Source: Hemibagrus wyckioides (lineage: Eukaryota > Chordata > Actinopteri > Siluriformes > Bagridae). Taken from it: a stretch of DNA of 64,000 nt. Positions 12,830-58,440 of the stretch are shown here, piece after piece. The translations under genes and the position numbers were made by a program. The stretch lies in contig NC_080732.1 in NCBI RefSeq assembly GCF_019097595.1, forward strand, positions 7,594,905 to 7,658,904, in the 5' to 3' direction. Within the stretch, counting starts at the first letter, position 1. Each line of letters opens with the position of its first letter. The notes under the pieces were generated by a model, which saw only the letters and a list, made by a program, of their open reading frames with translations, was not told where the DNA came from and made no database searches.

Positions 12830-13275
12830 TTAGTTTTAAATTTCTCCCGGCCAAAGCCATCGAATGTTCAATGACGGATACCTGTGCACAAAACTGACTG
12901 CGACAAAGCCACCTCCATGGTCTCTAAGTGGCAATATCCACATCAATCCCATATATCCCCTGGCTGTCCATGTGGGGCTATACCTCAACAGCAGTGAGCA
13001 CCCTCCAAGTGAGGAGACTCCAACCAGAAGTAAGGCATCACTATGGATCCTCAATACATTCCAAAGAAGCCACACCTATTTTATAGAATATCATCTAGCT
13101 GGCTCACATTAATTTGTACATCCGTGATACAGGCGTCTGGTAAAGTTGACATCTCCTCCTCGTTTTCATCTTCAGCTAATGAGATTTCGTATTTTAAGAC
13201 AGAATTATATTCCTGAGCGTCATTTGCCATGTCCACTGATGATGTTGCTAACACTACTGTAGTAACCATTTTGAA
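12830..13275. other. unassigned block with two short open frames
   Basis: Less AT-rich than neighbours. A 62-codon minus frame (13269-13081) is strikingly acidic in its middle (LAEDENEEEMSTL), and other frames are broken by stops. Could be a piece of an old gene or transposon; no family was recognised. Confidence 0.3.
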
Positions 13276-13556
13276 CTAAGAAGTAGAATTTTATGTATTG
13301 AATACAGAGGAACAGAGTAATACACACAGTAAAATGTCCTTGTCTGGTTCTAGGAAATATAGACACCCTTGGAACACTGCTTGAGCAATTAAATTAGTGG
13401 ACTGGAAGCAACTTAAAAACTAATAAAAATAAGCATTTACCAGTTAGAGACACTTCATTTATGCAGAGGATTCCAGTCTGTAGCCTACGATAACAGCTGT
13501 GGTATTGGTTTTAAATCCAAACTTTGGTCTAACTGTGCGTATAAAAGTGAAAATCA

Positions 13557-13982
13557 TATACACTGATCAGCCATAAGATTGAAAGCACTGACAGGTGGCG
13601 TAATAACATTGATTATCTTGTTACAATGGCATCTGTCAAGGGGTGGGATATGTTAGGCAGTCAGTTCTCACTCTGGCACACTGCAAAAATTATTCAGGAT
13701 TGGTCTGACGAACATGACAAAGAGTTCAAAGTGCCTCTAAATTTCCCAAGTTCAATCCAAACAGGCATCTGTGGGATGTGCTGGACAAACAAGTCTGATC
13801 CATGGAGGTCCCACCTCACAACCTACAGGACTTCTGGTAATGTCTTGGTGCCAGATACCACAGCATACCTTCAGAGATCTTTTGGAGTCCATGCCTTCGG
13901 GTCAGAGCTGTTTTGGGTGCACATGGGGGATCTACTGTACATTTTAGGCAGGTGGCTTTAATGTTATGACTGATCAATATAC
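13557..13982 (+). mobile_element. internally deleted Tc1-like relic B
   Basis: Both ends survive: ACACTGATCAGCCATAAGAT at left and TTAATGTTATGACTGATCAA at right are imperfect inverted repeats. Inside, a 3' transposase block (ATACCACAGCATACCTTCAG, TGGAGTCCATGCC) is joined to a short middle fragment. Coding capacity is lost. Confidence 0.78.
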
Positions 13983-14578
13983 AGCATACATATACAGTAC
14001 AGTAATAATCATACATATAAATAGTCATTTTGTGAAACACAATTTTTGAACCAACATCAACAAATGCATCTGTTGGTACCATTTGCTAATTATTTAAAGG
14101 ACACAGGGTTTAGCATCCTCGTGTGCATTAAATCAAAGCAGAAATCTAGGCAAAATGAGTTGAACATTTTCCACTTCATCATCTGATGAACAAGCTCCGT
14201 CCTCTCATTAGACGCTGTGAGTGCCAAGTGCGTAATGTGTAAATATAATGAAGCCATGTGCTATCTTATCCCTTTTTGATGTATACCAATTAAATGTGAT
14301 GTGTGATGTGTTTTGTTTACATTGTTATCCATTTTATGCTCCTAAAACACTCCATGTGGCAAACAGGAAGCTGAGCTTTACAGCTCTCACTAACCCAAAG
14401 ACTGACACGGTGTACAAGCATTAGATGTATTTAGCCTTTTGTGTACCCATATCTTAAATAAAATTTTAAAAGTACTTTAAATATGGCAAATTTTTTGGGC
14501 AAGTTGCCATTGTTGTGATTGGCGCTTATGTGAACTGAATATTTTTTTGACCACATAATGATTAAAAGAAGACGAAGC
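13983..14578. other. no gene seen
   Basis: AT-rich unique sequence. Confidence 0.65.
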
Positions 14579-14807
14579 CTTTATTAATGCCACACGTATG
14601 TCATGCTGCAGTTCATTTCTTGACATATCCCAGCTTTGGAGGTCGGGGTCAGAGCACAGGGGCAGCTATGATGGAGCATCCCTGGAGCAGAGAAGCATAA
14701 GGGCCTTGCCCGTGGACCCAACAGTGGCAGCTTGGCAGTACAGGGGCTTGCATCTCAATCTTCTGATCAACAACCAAGCACCTTAACCACTTGAACAAGC
14801 ACTGCCC
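14579..14807 (-). mobile_element. tRNA-like SINE, family A
   Basis: Contains GGTCGGGGTCAGAGCACAGG and CTGATCAACAACCAAGCACC, with the tRNA-like head at the right. Opposite orientation to the 37.4-kb copy. Confidence 0.75.
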
Positions 14808-15892
14808 CCAGTAAATATGTTTTTAAAAAAATAGGACAGGATTAATTCAAGCGCAGTGTAGTGTTTGTATGATAGTGTGAAAGCAGTGCATGTATTAATC
14901 TCCCACAGAGTACAAAAAAACTTAAATAAATAGTAAATAGTTATATGAAGCTCACTTGCCTGGCTTTATCTGCACTTTGTGTCTCCTTAAACAGTTCGTA
15001 GGTGAAGGAGATTGATGGGACAGTTTGCTGATGTTAGGTTCGCAGTGGTCATCTTCTTCTTTCTCAAAACCAAAAGCACTAGAGTACCCCCAAAAACCCA
15101 TCTGTGCTAGATATTTAGTAGATATTCAGAGCAAGCAAACTTTCTGCAGCACCATTACCTCAGTTCTCATTAAATGGAAAATCAATTAGTTCCATACCAA
15201 AGGCTTTTTAGTAATTAGGAGCACTTGGGCACACCCGAGACTGTTTATGTCCTCCAAGTCAGAATAATTGAGCTGGGCTTTGCTATAATGCTTAGAGTGT
15301 ACTTTAGCTCGTTTGCAAAATAAAGAACTGTTCCTCATTAGGCAATATGTTTGACAAGTGCCTCCTACACAGTATGCATTAGGACCCTTGTGAAGTTGCT
15401 GATTCACTGCACATCTAACAGCTGTGTGTCTGTGAATTCTGGACTACCTACGTGTTTTACGTCACTAGGAGGAGTCTATTCTGTGTCTTTTCTGTGGTCT
15501 TAAATGATGAGAGTCTTGAACCAAACATACTTTTCAGTAATATTTACTGTGGCTGCAGCCCCGCAAATAAATAATATTAATTTTAATAAATAAATTCATT
15601 TCCTATAGGTCAGCCTAACAAAGTTTCTGTATTAAACTTTTAACTTTACCTATAATGTTAGTGACCTCACCAAAATATGCAGTAGACAGCTTAATATGGC
15701 AGATGTATTAAGTAGTGCCCTTCAATTAACATATTTGACAATGGCTGCATTTTACTGGTAATTAGGTAAGAGGTTTTGAGAGTTTTTTAGTACAGAATTA
15801 GCACTCATGCTAATTTTATGAAGACATTAAGGACATAATGGTGATTTAGTTAAATTTTTTTTAATTGATTTGAGCAGAAATTATTTTCAATA
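14808..15892. other. no gene seen; possible conserved noncoding block
   Basis: Bases 15180-15420 form a unique stretch with TAATTAGG, CTCATTAGG and other homeobox-like words. No coding support. Confidence 0.4.
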
Positions 15893-16105
15893 TACACCCA
15901 CCAGCTGTTTTATTAGGCATGCATGCATGCTGCTCATTCATGCCGTTATCCAATATATTACACTGCAGCAGCACAAAATGGGGAAAAATATGATTTTAGT
16001 GACTTTGACCATGGCATGGTTGTTGGTGCCAGACGTTTGTTGCTCTCCTGGGATTTTTCACATGCAGCAGTCTCTAGAGTTTACACAAAATGATGTGCAA
16101 AACAA
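15893..16105 (+). mobile_element. mariner relic fragment
   Basis: Shows a decayed end (CCACCAGCTGTTTTATTAGG) followed by AAAATGGGGAAAAATATGAT and TTTGACCATGGCATGGTTGT, matching the N-terminal transposase coding of the family at 56.5 and 62.0 kb. Truncated after GCAGTCTCTAGAGTTTACAC. Confidence 0.65.
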
Positions 16106-16249
16106 AACAAAAAATATATCCAGCAAGCAGATGTTCTGCAGGCAGAAACCGTATGGTAACTAGTGACAACAAAATGTTCTTCTTGACTCACACCACTAAA
16201 TTAACTTATTGTTGCAGATTTCTCCCCTATAACATAGTAATAAGAAGAA

Positions 16250-16428
16250 TCATCATTTACAGCACAGTGAAATTCTTTCCGTCTTGCATCCCAGCCTCTT
16301 AGGAGGTTGGGGTCACCCTTGTTCAAGGGCCCACTATTGGAAGCTTGGAAGTGCTGGAAATTGAACCCCTGACCTTGTGAGCAGTAACCCAGAGCCTTAA
16401 CCTTTAAGGCACCACTACCTGGATACAC
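16250..16428 (-). mobile_element. tRNA-like SINE, family A
   Basis: Starts ATTTACAGCACAGTGAAATT and continues TTGGGGTCACCCTTGTTCAA to an A/B-box-like head near 16.40 kb. Partly deleted in the middle. Confidence 0.7.
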
Positions 16429-16439
16429 CCATTTCTATC

Positions 16440-16976
16440 CATAGAGGCCACTCATGTACTTATGTAGTCTGCTGTCATATCAAGACTGGGTCTTTTCAGG
16501 TCTGCTCAGCACCTCATCCAACTGCAAGTGATTCAAAATGAGGCTACATGACTTGTTTCCAGGCTGCCCAAGTTCTCCCACATTACCCGTCCACTCTGCC
16601 TCCTCTACTAGCTTCCTGATTTAAAATACTGATGCTTCCCTACAAATCCAAGACGTGTAATTGCCAACCTACCGTATCACGTTTATCACACCCCACTCTG
16701 CATTATGCATTAAGTCTTTAGCACTACTCAATTGGACCCATCAGTGTAAAATGAAGATATGCATCAGGGCTTCTTATGTCACCTAGATGCTGGAATGAAT
16801 TTTTTTTTTTTAGGTGTGTCAACAGCTCAGTCACTGTCTGTCTTCTTCCAAGTACGTTTTTTTAGACAGATGGTACTGAACTAGCATGAGGAGGCATTTC
16901 TGATAGAGACTATAAAGAACTTAAATTTAAAAAATCTAAATTGCTCTGGATAAGGGCATCTACCAAATGCCCTGCA
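16440..16976 (+). mobile_element. L2-like LINE 3' end fragment with UnaL2-type tail
   Basis: Decayed coding for QNEAT.LVSRLPKFSHITR resembles the QNAAARLVFNLPKFSH segment of fish L2-like reverse transcriptases, broken by stops. It ends with ATAGAGACTATAAAGAACTT and the tail GCTCTGGATAAGGGCATCTA CCAAATGC. Confidence 0.7.
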
Positions 16977-18029
16977 GTTGTTATCTTTAGCATATAGCTA
17001 GATAAGCAATCTTGTGTCCTCATACTCATAGTGTTGTTTAGGAAGACTTACAGAATACAAGCTGAATACAAAAATTTACACAGTGTATCCAAAGTATATA
17101 CAGGTTTCATGCTCATTTTTTCTAAGTGGCTATTAGTTGTTCATTTGGATTCTAAAATATCTTTTATTTCACAAAAATGCCTTTGGTATTCAGCACTTCA
17201 CACACTGCTGATGAAGCATTTATAGCCTATTTTTTGAGATCCACTATTCCGCTGCAGGATATTAATGAAAAATCAGCTCTTTAATCAATCCTGTAAAAGA
17301 GTGAATCTTTCCAATTAAAGTTATGGAGAGACCTTTTCAAATGACTGGATTCAGCATTTGGCAAACTTGATGACTTCATCACCGTACCAGCCCACAGTGA
17401 TCGTTGTGGGATGGCATATCATTTTTCACATAGAGAAGATACTGATATTGGTCAAGAGAGTCCAGTTTTTAAATGTGAGATAGAGTCAAAGGAACAGGCT
17501 AGTCCAGGAGTCTTATCTAATGACACTCATTACTTTCTGCATACATCTTTCTGCTTCATTTAAGCCATCTTGTGCAGGAGAATCTATCATTCTAGCAAGC
17601 GCCCTGCTGTAAGCTTGTAGCCTCTGATTTATTCAGATTACCCTTTCGAGTCCTTGCACTATGGCTCTGAAAGCACCTTGAACCTTTTTAATTAAGACCG
17701 TGTAATTTGGAACTTAATTTATCCTTAATGTAGGGCATCCATTAGCAGACTCATTCTGGTGCCTCTGCAGCTGTGAGTGGTGTCGGCCTGAACTGAAATG
17801 AACGCTCTGTTTTTGGCAGCGATGCAAAAAACACACATAAACACGGCTGTTAGAGGCGCAACACCAACAAAATCGGCCTTGAAAATATAGGCAATGATTT
17901 TGTTGTCATCAGCTCGAATGGAGAGAAGACCAGAGTGGTTATGTGAAAGAAATACCATAGAAATCCCTTAGAGCGCTAAATTTCTTGCTATATCTGGAAA
18001 TGTACAGGAAAGACCAATTTTAACTTTCA
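16977..18029. other. no gene seen; unique sequence
   Basis: Free of recognisable repeats, with TTTTTAATTAAGACC-type words at 17.68 kb. Possibly regulatory, not testable here. Confidence 0.5.
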
Positions 18030-18117
18030 TAATATAATATAATATAATATAATATAATATAATATAATATAATATAATATAATATAATATAATATAATAT
18101 AATATAATATAATATAA
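18030..18117. repeat. (AATAT)n pentanucleotide microsatellite
   Basis: About seventeen uninterrupted AATAT units. Confidence 0.97.
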
Positions 18118-18367
18118 ATAGTATGGAGCAGAGGGTAGAAACAGGTTATGATACAAATTCATGTGATGTTACTATCTTTAGATCTTCTGAAGAAAACTGA
18201 AGAAAACCATTACTTAAAAAAGTGCTGAATACTGTAACGTCATATGGGTAGTCATCTTGACAATGTCACAATATCATCAACACAGCATCAACCTACTATC
18301 ATTCCATTCCCCTCACCACATTGTCAGTCCCTGCTGGTGAAAATCATCCTGACAACTCTGAGGTGGT

Positions 18368-18762
18368 GATGTCCTGTAGATATAGCTCTTTATGCCTTGA
18401 CCGAAAAGCTCAGTTTTAGTCTCACCAGAACAGAGAACCTGGTTCCATGTTTCTTAAGTCTTCAATATGTCTTTTGCCAAACCTTTCTCCACTGTTCCAT
18501 AATGCCCAGATTTGCAATGTGTCCAAACTATAGCTTTCCTGTGAAAACCTTCTTCTATCTGCATCTATGTGTGCATCTCTCCTGCAAGCTTGGCCTCTTA
18601 ACTGCTTCTCTAACAATTGTACCTCATTTTCTGGGGACCAAGCTTTTGGTGGATGTTCTCGTGAGTCACAGTTGTCCCATATTCTTTACGTTTTCTAATA
18701 ATGGATTTATTGGAGCTCAACATCATATAAAGTTTCGGTTTTATTTGTACCCTGACTGATTC
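18368..18762 (-). mobile_element. degraded Tc1-like transposase fragment
   Basis: On the minus strand a patchy frame reads VLCSGETKTELFGQG, matching the first catalytic-Asp region (LWSDETK.ELFG) of Tc1 transposases, with frameshifts around it. No TIRs identified. The plus-strand open frame over the same bases is a shadow. Confidence 0.6.
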
Positions 18763-18774
18763 ACCTCTGCCATA

Positions 18775-19022
18775 TATGTGTGGAGTTTGCATGTTCTCCC
18801 TTGTGCTTCAGGGGTTTCTTCCGGGTACTCCATTCCATGTTGTAGGCTGATGAACATCTCTAAATTGTCTGTAGTATGTATGATTGTGGCCTGTGATAAA
18901 CTGGCATCCTGTCCAGAGTCTACCCTGCCTTGTGCCCCGAGTCTCCTGGAATAGGCTCCAGGTTCCCTATGACCCAGTAGGAAAAGCAGTGTGGAGGATA
19001 GATGGAAGGATAGATGGATAAA
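18775..19022 (+). mobile_element. fish interspersed repeat, family C (head missing)
   Basis: Starts at GTGTGGAGTTTGCATGTTCT and runs through CCTGTGATAAACTGGCATCC to GGAAAAGCAGTGTGGAGGAT, then GATGGATA-type repeats. Confidence 0.8.
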
Positions 19023-20284
19023 ACACTCAAACACACTCTGGGCTCTTCCAGAAACATATTTTCATATTTATAATGACATGATGTGACACTTTAATTGAAT
19101 TGGCCTACTTCATTCAACTAATTTTATGACTTCTGAAATCATTTCAGGGTTTTATAGTGATGGTGGTGAATGCTTATGCGTCCACATAAATAACTGTACA
19201 AATTATACTGTTTTTCTCTGAAACTTCAATATTATTGGCTACTTGGCTACTCAGTTCAATGTTTTTCTCTTTCAGGTTGCAACACTGTACAAAACTTAGA
19301 AACATTCAAAGGGAATAGATTTTGCAGGGTTCTGTAGCTGCTGCATTCTCTCTGAAAATGTAGCTAACAAACTGTATAAAAAATTATGTACAACTGTAGT
19401 TTTATCTTTATTATGTAAAAAAAAACAAAACAAACCCTAATCAGATCAGTCTGTTGCAGCAGGACAAATTCTGGATTCAGCAGAACTTTATTCATCTTCA
19501 TAACTTTATTATACTACACTGGACATGATGGACATGGGTTCATCAACTTTGTAACCTTGAGTTGAGCTGCTGGTTCAGCCATGATTAATAACTCTCATTA
19601 GCCTTGTGACATGCTGAGCTGTGGAACCAAGTCATTATTTTGAAGTGTCCATGCTGGATCAGGGGTTTATAGCACACTCACGTCGACTCTTCCACATGCA
19701 ATAACAGTTCTGTCAAGAGGACACCGAATTATGTTGGAGGGAAGGCCAGCAAAAAAAAAAAAAAATGAACATTTCAACTAGAGATGTAAAATGTGCGTGC
19801 TTTTTCAAAAGTCTTTTTACAAACGACTGGTTTAACATTCTTCATAGAAGCCTTGAAATGTTTTCATATGGACAATATTTTCACTCTTGACCTGCTGCTG
19901 CTGCTGTGCAAACAGTTTCAATGCATCTGCACTAAGGTAAGTGTATAAAGTGTAATACAGTTTCTATGATGCCACCTATACATTTTCACTGACTAAGATT
20001 GTGGTGCAGCCATAAGAAATATAGTATAACTTATTTTTGTCAAATATACACTGATAAGATTTTTTTTTTTATTAATGAACACAAAAATGGTCAAGAAATG
20101 AATCTTAAATGTGAAATGGTAGAAGGGGGCGGGGCTTCCAAGTGGATCACCTACACAACTGTCAATCATGCCATTTTCACAGGAGGAAAAACGTAGTGTA
20201 TTTTTGTTTCTTTATGTGATAAACAACATCAATATGGAGCTCATTCACAAAATGTGTGAATTTCAGCAAGTCTGATGTTTACTA
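19023..20284. other. no gene seen
   Basis: AT-rich. Bases 19120-19180 (GGGTTTTATAGTGATGGTGG TGAATGC) resemble the non-coding 3' side of a Tc1 element, too little to call. Confidence 0.6.
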
Positions 20285-20980
20285 AACACAACAGTCTGAC
20301 TTGTTTCATGACTTTATTCTCCGCAAAAAAGACTCGTCACGTACATTACCAGAAGTGGAAACGTGTACTTTGTAATGGATAAAAAGATCAGTGCAGCATT
20401 GAGAGGGATTTTAAAATAGACCAAGAAACCACAGCTGAATCTGAACTACGCATTTGTCTAAAACCAAATTTGGATTAAAAAAAACAACAAAAAAAACAGA
20501 TGGGAACTGATGGTATTCCCACAATCTGTCCTGTTCAATATTTGTTCTACACATCTGGAATAAATGTGTCAATATCTGTTTTGTTACATCCACGTAGGCT
20601 ATATTATATATCCTATAAATTCTGAATCAGAAGACGTCACTGTCAGTCGTTAAAATGCTTAAAAGGCACGGGCTGTTCTGTCTGGTCTACAATATAATTT
20701 GATATTTAAATAATAAAATATTACCATGGACCTTCAATGCATCAGTGTCCAGCATTTTCTGGAAAGCATTCTGTGGACCTGAGATTAAGGCAGAATTGTA
20801 CGTGTCGATACACAACAGCAACATGGCAACATCCTAAAACACGACAATGTATAAGGCAGTTGCCGTGATAACAAAAGGCATGTATGTCTGGTTTGGGATA
20901 GTCCTTTGAAATGTTAATATACTTAATGTATATATGATTAATCTAGCCACCAACGAGATTCAAAATCAAACCCAGAAACT
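20285..20980 (-). other. mtrr: probable MTRR 3' UTR with candidate poly(A) signal
   Basis: About 670 bases of mostly unique sequence follow the stop. The first clear minus-strand AATAAA seen is at 20318-20313, so cleavage near 20.29 kb is plausible. No transcript data support this; the end is inferred from the hexamer alone. Confidence 0.4.
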
Positions 20981-55006
<34,026 letters not shown>

Positions 55007-55374
55007 GATAACATGGACACTGTGGACTGAAAATGAAATGCAGGATACATCTCATGAACCTTGTAATTTACACACAGAGGTTATCCCTCCAGGATGAACC
55101 TCTACCCCCAGTAAGTGGCCAATTATTTTGGGCCACACCTACATACAATGTTCAGCTTTGATTTTGCTGCTCTGACTAATGCCCTTCTTACCCGGTCACT
55201 GACTTTCAGATAGAAAACCTCCTCTAGTCACAGATGTGCCACATTCTTTATACTGAAAACATGTGACATTGTAATTTCACACAGATTGACTCTAATGAAC
55301 TAATTACATGACTTCACTCGACTATACCAGAACTAATTTCCAGCAACTGGGCACAGTAAGAGGTCTATTAGAGA

Positions 55375-55690
55375 TCTGTCTGAAATTGGTTTGAAATTGT
55401 CAATCACACATGTAAAATAGAAAGGCTACATACACTCACTGGCCACATTCATGCATTGACTCAATCAGCCAATCATGTGGCAGCAGAGCAGAGAAACATT
55501 AAACATAATATATTTATGCAGCTAGATAGAAGGCAAGATTTTTAAGGTAATGTTCACATTAAATCTCTTTTGTCAGCCAAGAACAGGAATTTAAGGTGAC
55601 AGTGGTCACAGGCTGAAAACCAGGCAATGTTTCTCCTACTGTCCAGTTTCATATTCCTTTTCTTGGCTGACAGGAGCAGAAGTCCATGGG
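55375..55690. mobile_element. fragmentary mariner relic sharing flanks with the 56.5-kb copy
   Basis: Contains ACTCACTGGCCACATTCATG and TCAATCAGCCAATCATGTGG, then TTCTTGGCTGACAGGAGCAG. The roughly 60 bases before it (TTTGAAATTGTCAATCACAC...) also precede the 56,536 copy. Confidence 0.65.
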
Positions 55691-56535
55691 AGATTTCGAT
55701 GAACAGCTAGCAATAGTTTAAGTTATTAAGGCTAATTGACTGGTTACTTAATTCAAAGGGGTCTTAATGTAAACCTTAAAAGCAAATATAAATAATATCA
55801 GTCTAAAACGAACTGCAATAGTGTTGCATTATTAGGAAAACCTGTACAATCATGCAATTATCCAATTCGCCAAATAAATAGTCAAATATGTATTCAAAAC
55901 ATAAATGTATAAGATGTTTCCTCCTTGCCCTTCTGCTCTAATTTATAGTGTAATTTAGCTGTGTAGCAGGTTATCATGTCCCATCTGGCTTCAGGAACAT
56001 CATATCATTATGGATAAGAAGCCATTCTGAAAGTAATGTAATGCTTAACAGGTCAAGCAAACACCTGATTTCATTAATCCTAGGCATTTGCACAATTCCA
56101 GATCAAGCCTGATCCGTCTGTGACTCGTACAGTACAGTAGCGAAGGAAATTTCAGCTCTTTTCAGTGAACCAGTGCAGGCAGCTGAGCTCACAAAAAAAA
56201 AGTTTCAGCTCTCAAATGATTCATTGCTAGTTTGTGGTGTTTGATTATCAATCATCTAACCTGTACAATTAAATCCCCTGGTGATTTCTGTTCTACACCC
56301 GTTTTTTGGAAAAACGTCCCAACAATTACTAAGGTCTTTGTTTTATAGGAGAAGACATATCTAGTTCTTGTCTAGTCTTACTTTATTGTGGACATATTTC
56401 AGAATCAGTACTGGCTGGAGATGATTACAGATACAGTGAGCTATTACTCAGAAATGGTTGCAACAGAGTCCTCCAGCGACAGGCCGATGGTTTGAAATTG
56501 TCAATCAAATATGTAAGACAGAAAGTCTACATAGA

Positions 56536-57062
56536 CTCACTGGCCACTTTAATAGAAACACTGTACCCCTGCTCATTCATGCAATAATTCAATCAGCCAA
56601 TTACGTGGCAGCAGTGACTTATTGAAAATGACCAGGCGATATTTCTCCATCTGCACACACTGTAGCCTCAGATTCTTATTCTTGGTTGAAACCATCAGTC
56701 TTCTGTTGTTGTAGCACATGCACCTCATGATTTGCAGTGTTGTGCAATCTGAAATGCTTTTCTGCTCACCCTGGTCGTAAAGGTCCAGTTACTGTACACT
56801 TCCTGAACCAGACTGCCATCTGAACTCTCTGGTTTCTGCCCACAGGACTGCTCGTCGCTGGGTGTTTTTTTCTTTTTCACAGCATTCTTTGTAAACGCTA
56901 AAGACTCTAGAGGTCAAGTCATTACATTTTTTGCTGCTGATACTTTATGTAAACTTATAATGAAGCTTTAATGCAGTGTTTTGCTGCTACACTGACTGAC
57001 TGGACAATTACATGAATCAGCAAGTGTGTGGGTGTTCCTATTAAAGTGTCTGGTGAATGCAT
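56536..57062. mobile_element. mariner relic with both TIRs, internally deleted
   Basis: Left end ACTCACTGGCCACTTTAATA and right end TATTAAAGTGTCTGGTGAAT are inverted repeats. About 525 bp remain of an element that is normally over 1 kb. Internal pieces such as GTAGCCTCAGATTCTTATTC match the antisense transposase of this fish mariner family. Confidence 0.75.
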
Positions 57063-57479
57063 AATAAACACTGTTAGTTTATAATCGAAGCTATAAAAAA
57101 AAAAAAAAAAAAGATACATAACTGAAAAGAGTCCAGAGTTACATAAAAATAACCCAAAATCAAAAACATTGAGCCTAATTTTTCAAGCTAGATATGAACG
57201 GATTGATTCGCATCCCGTGCTGGAGCATTTACTCAGGAATATGATTTGACCTCATAGCTCTGACCTAAAAGCATTAGAGGAAAGTCTAGGATTAGGCTTA
57301 TAGCAGAATTCCAGCTCCACTACTGGACTTTAGGTTTTGTAGTGAACTAAAAGTCCTGAAAAGTGAGCCGGCTTCTAATATTCGCCCAAAAGAACAAAAG
57401 TATTGTTCAGCGATTTTCGATTTGGTCAGGTTCACACTGTATTCAGAGCCCATAGCTGGCCGAATCAGCAAAACACCCC

Positions 57480-57660
57480 AGATAGGATCACTGTAGAACA
57501 CCATGCACAAGCACATGCATGCACTCATTCACACCTATGCAATTTAGCTTAGACAATCTGACCTGCATGTTTTTAGACAATGGGAGGAAACTGCAGGAAA
57601 TCCACATGAACACAGGGAGAACATGTGAAACTCTGCACAGACAGACACATGAACTCAGGA
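57480..57660 (-). mobile_element. fish interspersed repeat, family C (partial)
   Basis: CATGTTTTTAGACAATGGGA GGAAACTG and ACACAGGGAGAACATGTGAA match the family; the rest is diverged. Confidence 0.6.
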
Positions 57661-57705
57661 CAGAACCCTAGAACCCCCTACTGAATCCTTTAGCCTAGAG
57701 CCTAA

Positions 57706-57935
57706 AAGAGTCGACTCTCAATATTTATCATAAGAGTCGACTCCCATTGTTTACCAAAAAAGTTTCGGGTCCCAATATGTAACCCAAAGTGTCGGCTCTC
57801 AATATTCATCTAAAAGATTAGGCTCTTAATATTTCCAAAAAAAAAGTGTCAGCTCCCAATATACACTTTAAAAAGTCGACTCCCAATAGTCACCTTAAAG
57901 AGTCGGCTCCCAATATTCACCTAAAGGAGTCCTGT
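57706..57935. repeat. degenerate 26-30-bp tandem repeat
   Basis: About nine units of the form AGAGTCGGCTCCCAATATTC ACCTAAA. The core is GAGTCGACTC or GAGTCGGCTC, starting near 57708, 57734, 57761, 57789, 57815, 57845, 57874, 57900 and 57926. Confidence 0.9.
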
Positions 57936-58214
57936 CCAGCTTCGGATGAAACCTTACACTCGGTGATCATGTGAAGGTTAAACAAAACAAATCTGTATTG
58001 CATGATAAAAAAAAATACAACAACAATCGAAACATTTTAAAGTTTGGCATCACGTCTTTATCTTTCATCAAAGTTGAGCTCACTTCAATTCACCTCACAC
58101 CTGACGTAATCAAAGTTAAGATTATAAATAACGGCTGAAAATCAGAACCGCGGATCTTGTGTATAAAACGCACCATTACAATCGTCATCAGAGACAGGAG
58201 ATTTGCAAGCTTAC

Positions 58215-58440
58215 CTTTATATTAATAATAACAGCCCCTCTTAGCCTCCTAAAGTGTTTATTCTTGACATATGACAGATTTATACAGGGCTCTCTTCCAC
58301 AACGGAAATACTACTTAAATGAAACATGACAAAACACGTGTTCTGACCAGTGTACTTTAACGCTTCTCAAATAATACGGAACGCCATCATACCATAGACT
58401 GCTTTACATTACAGTCGATCCAGTTGCTATAGTAAAGTGC
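58215..58440 (-). other. mtrr: candidate 5' noncoding exon of MTRR
   Basis: The first coding exon begins at an acceptor (55026), so an upstream exon is required. Reading the minus strand down from the CpG-richer block, a strong donor AAG|GTAAGC lies at 58215/58214. This would give a 5'-UTR intron of about 3.2 kb. The upper limit is a guess. Confidence 0.35.

Larger units (their letters stand above)
55027..58214 (-). other. probable MTRR 5'-UTR intron, no coding exon seen
   Basis: No coding exon is recognisable here. It contains two related mariner relics with shared flanks (55.4 and 56.5 kb), an A-run at 57093-57112, a SINE-like block at about 57480-57655 and a degenerate 26-30-bp tandem repeat at 57706-57935. 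Confidence 0.5.

Noticed and set aside
18397..18759. 120-codon plus-strand frame
   Set aside because: It overlies a degraded minus-strand Tc1 transposase fragment.
55012..55014. Upstream ATG as the MTRR start
   Set aside because: It is out of frame with the flavodoxin sequence; the ATG at 55006 is in frame and correctly spaced.
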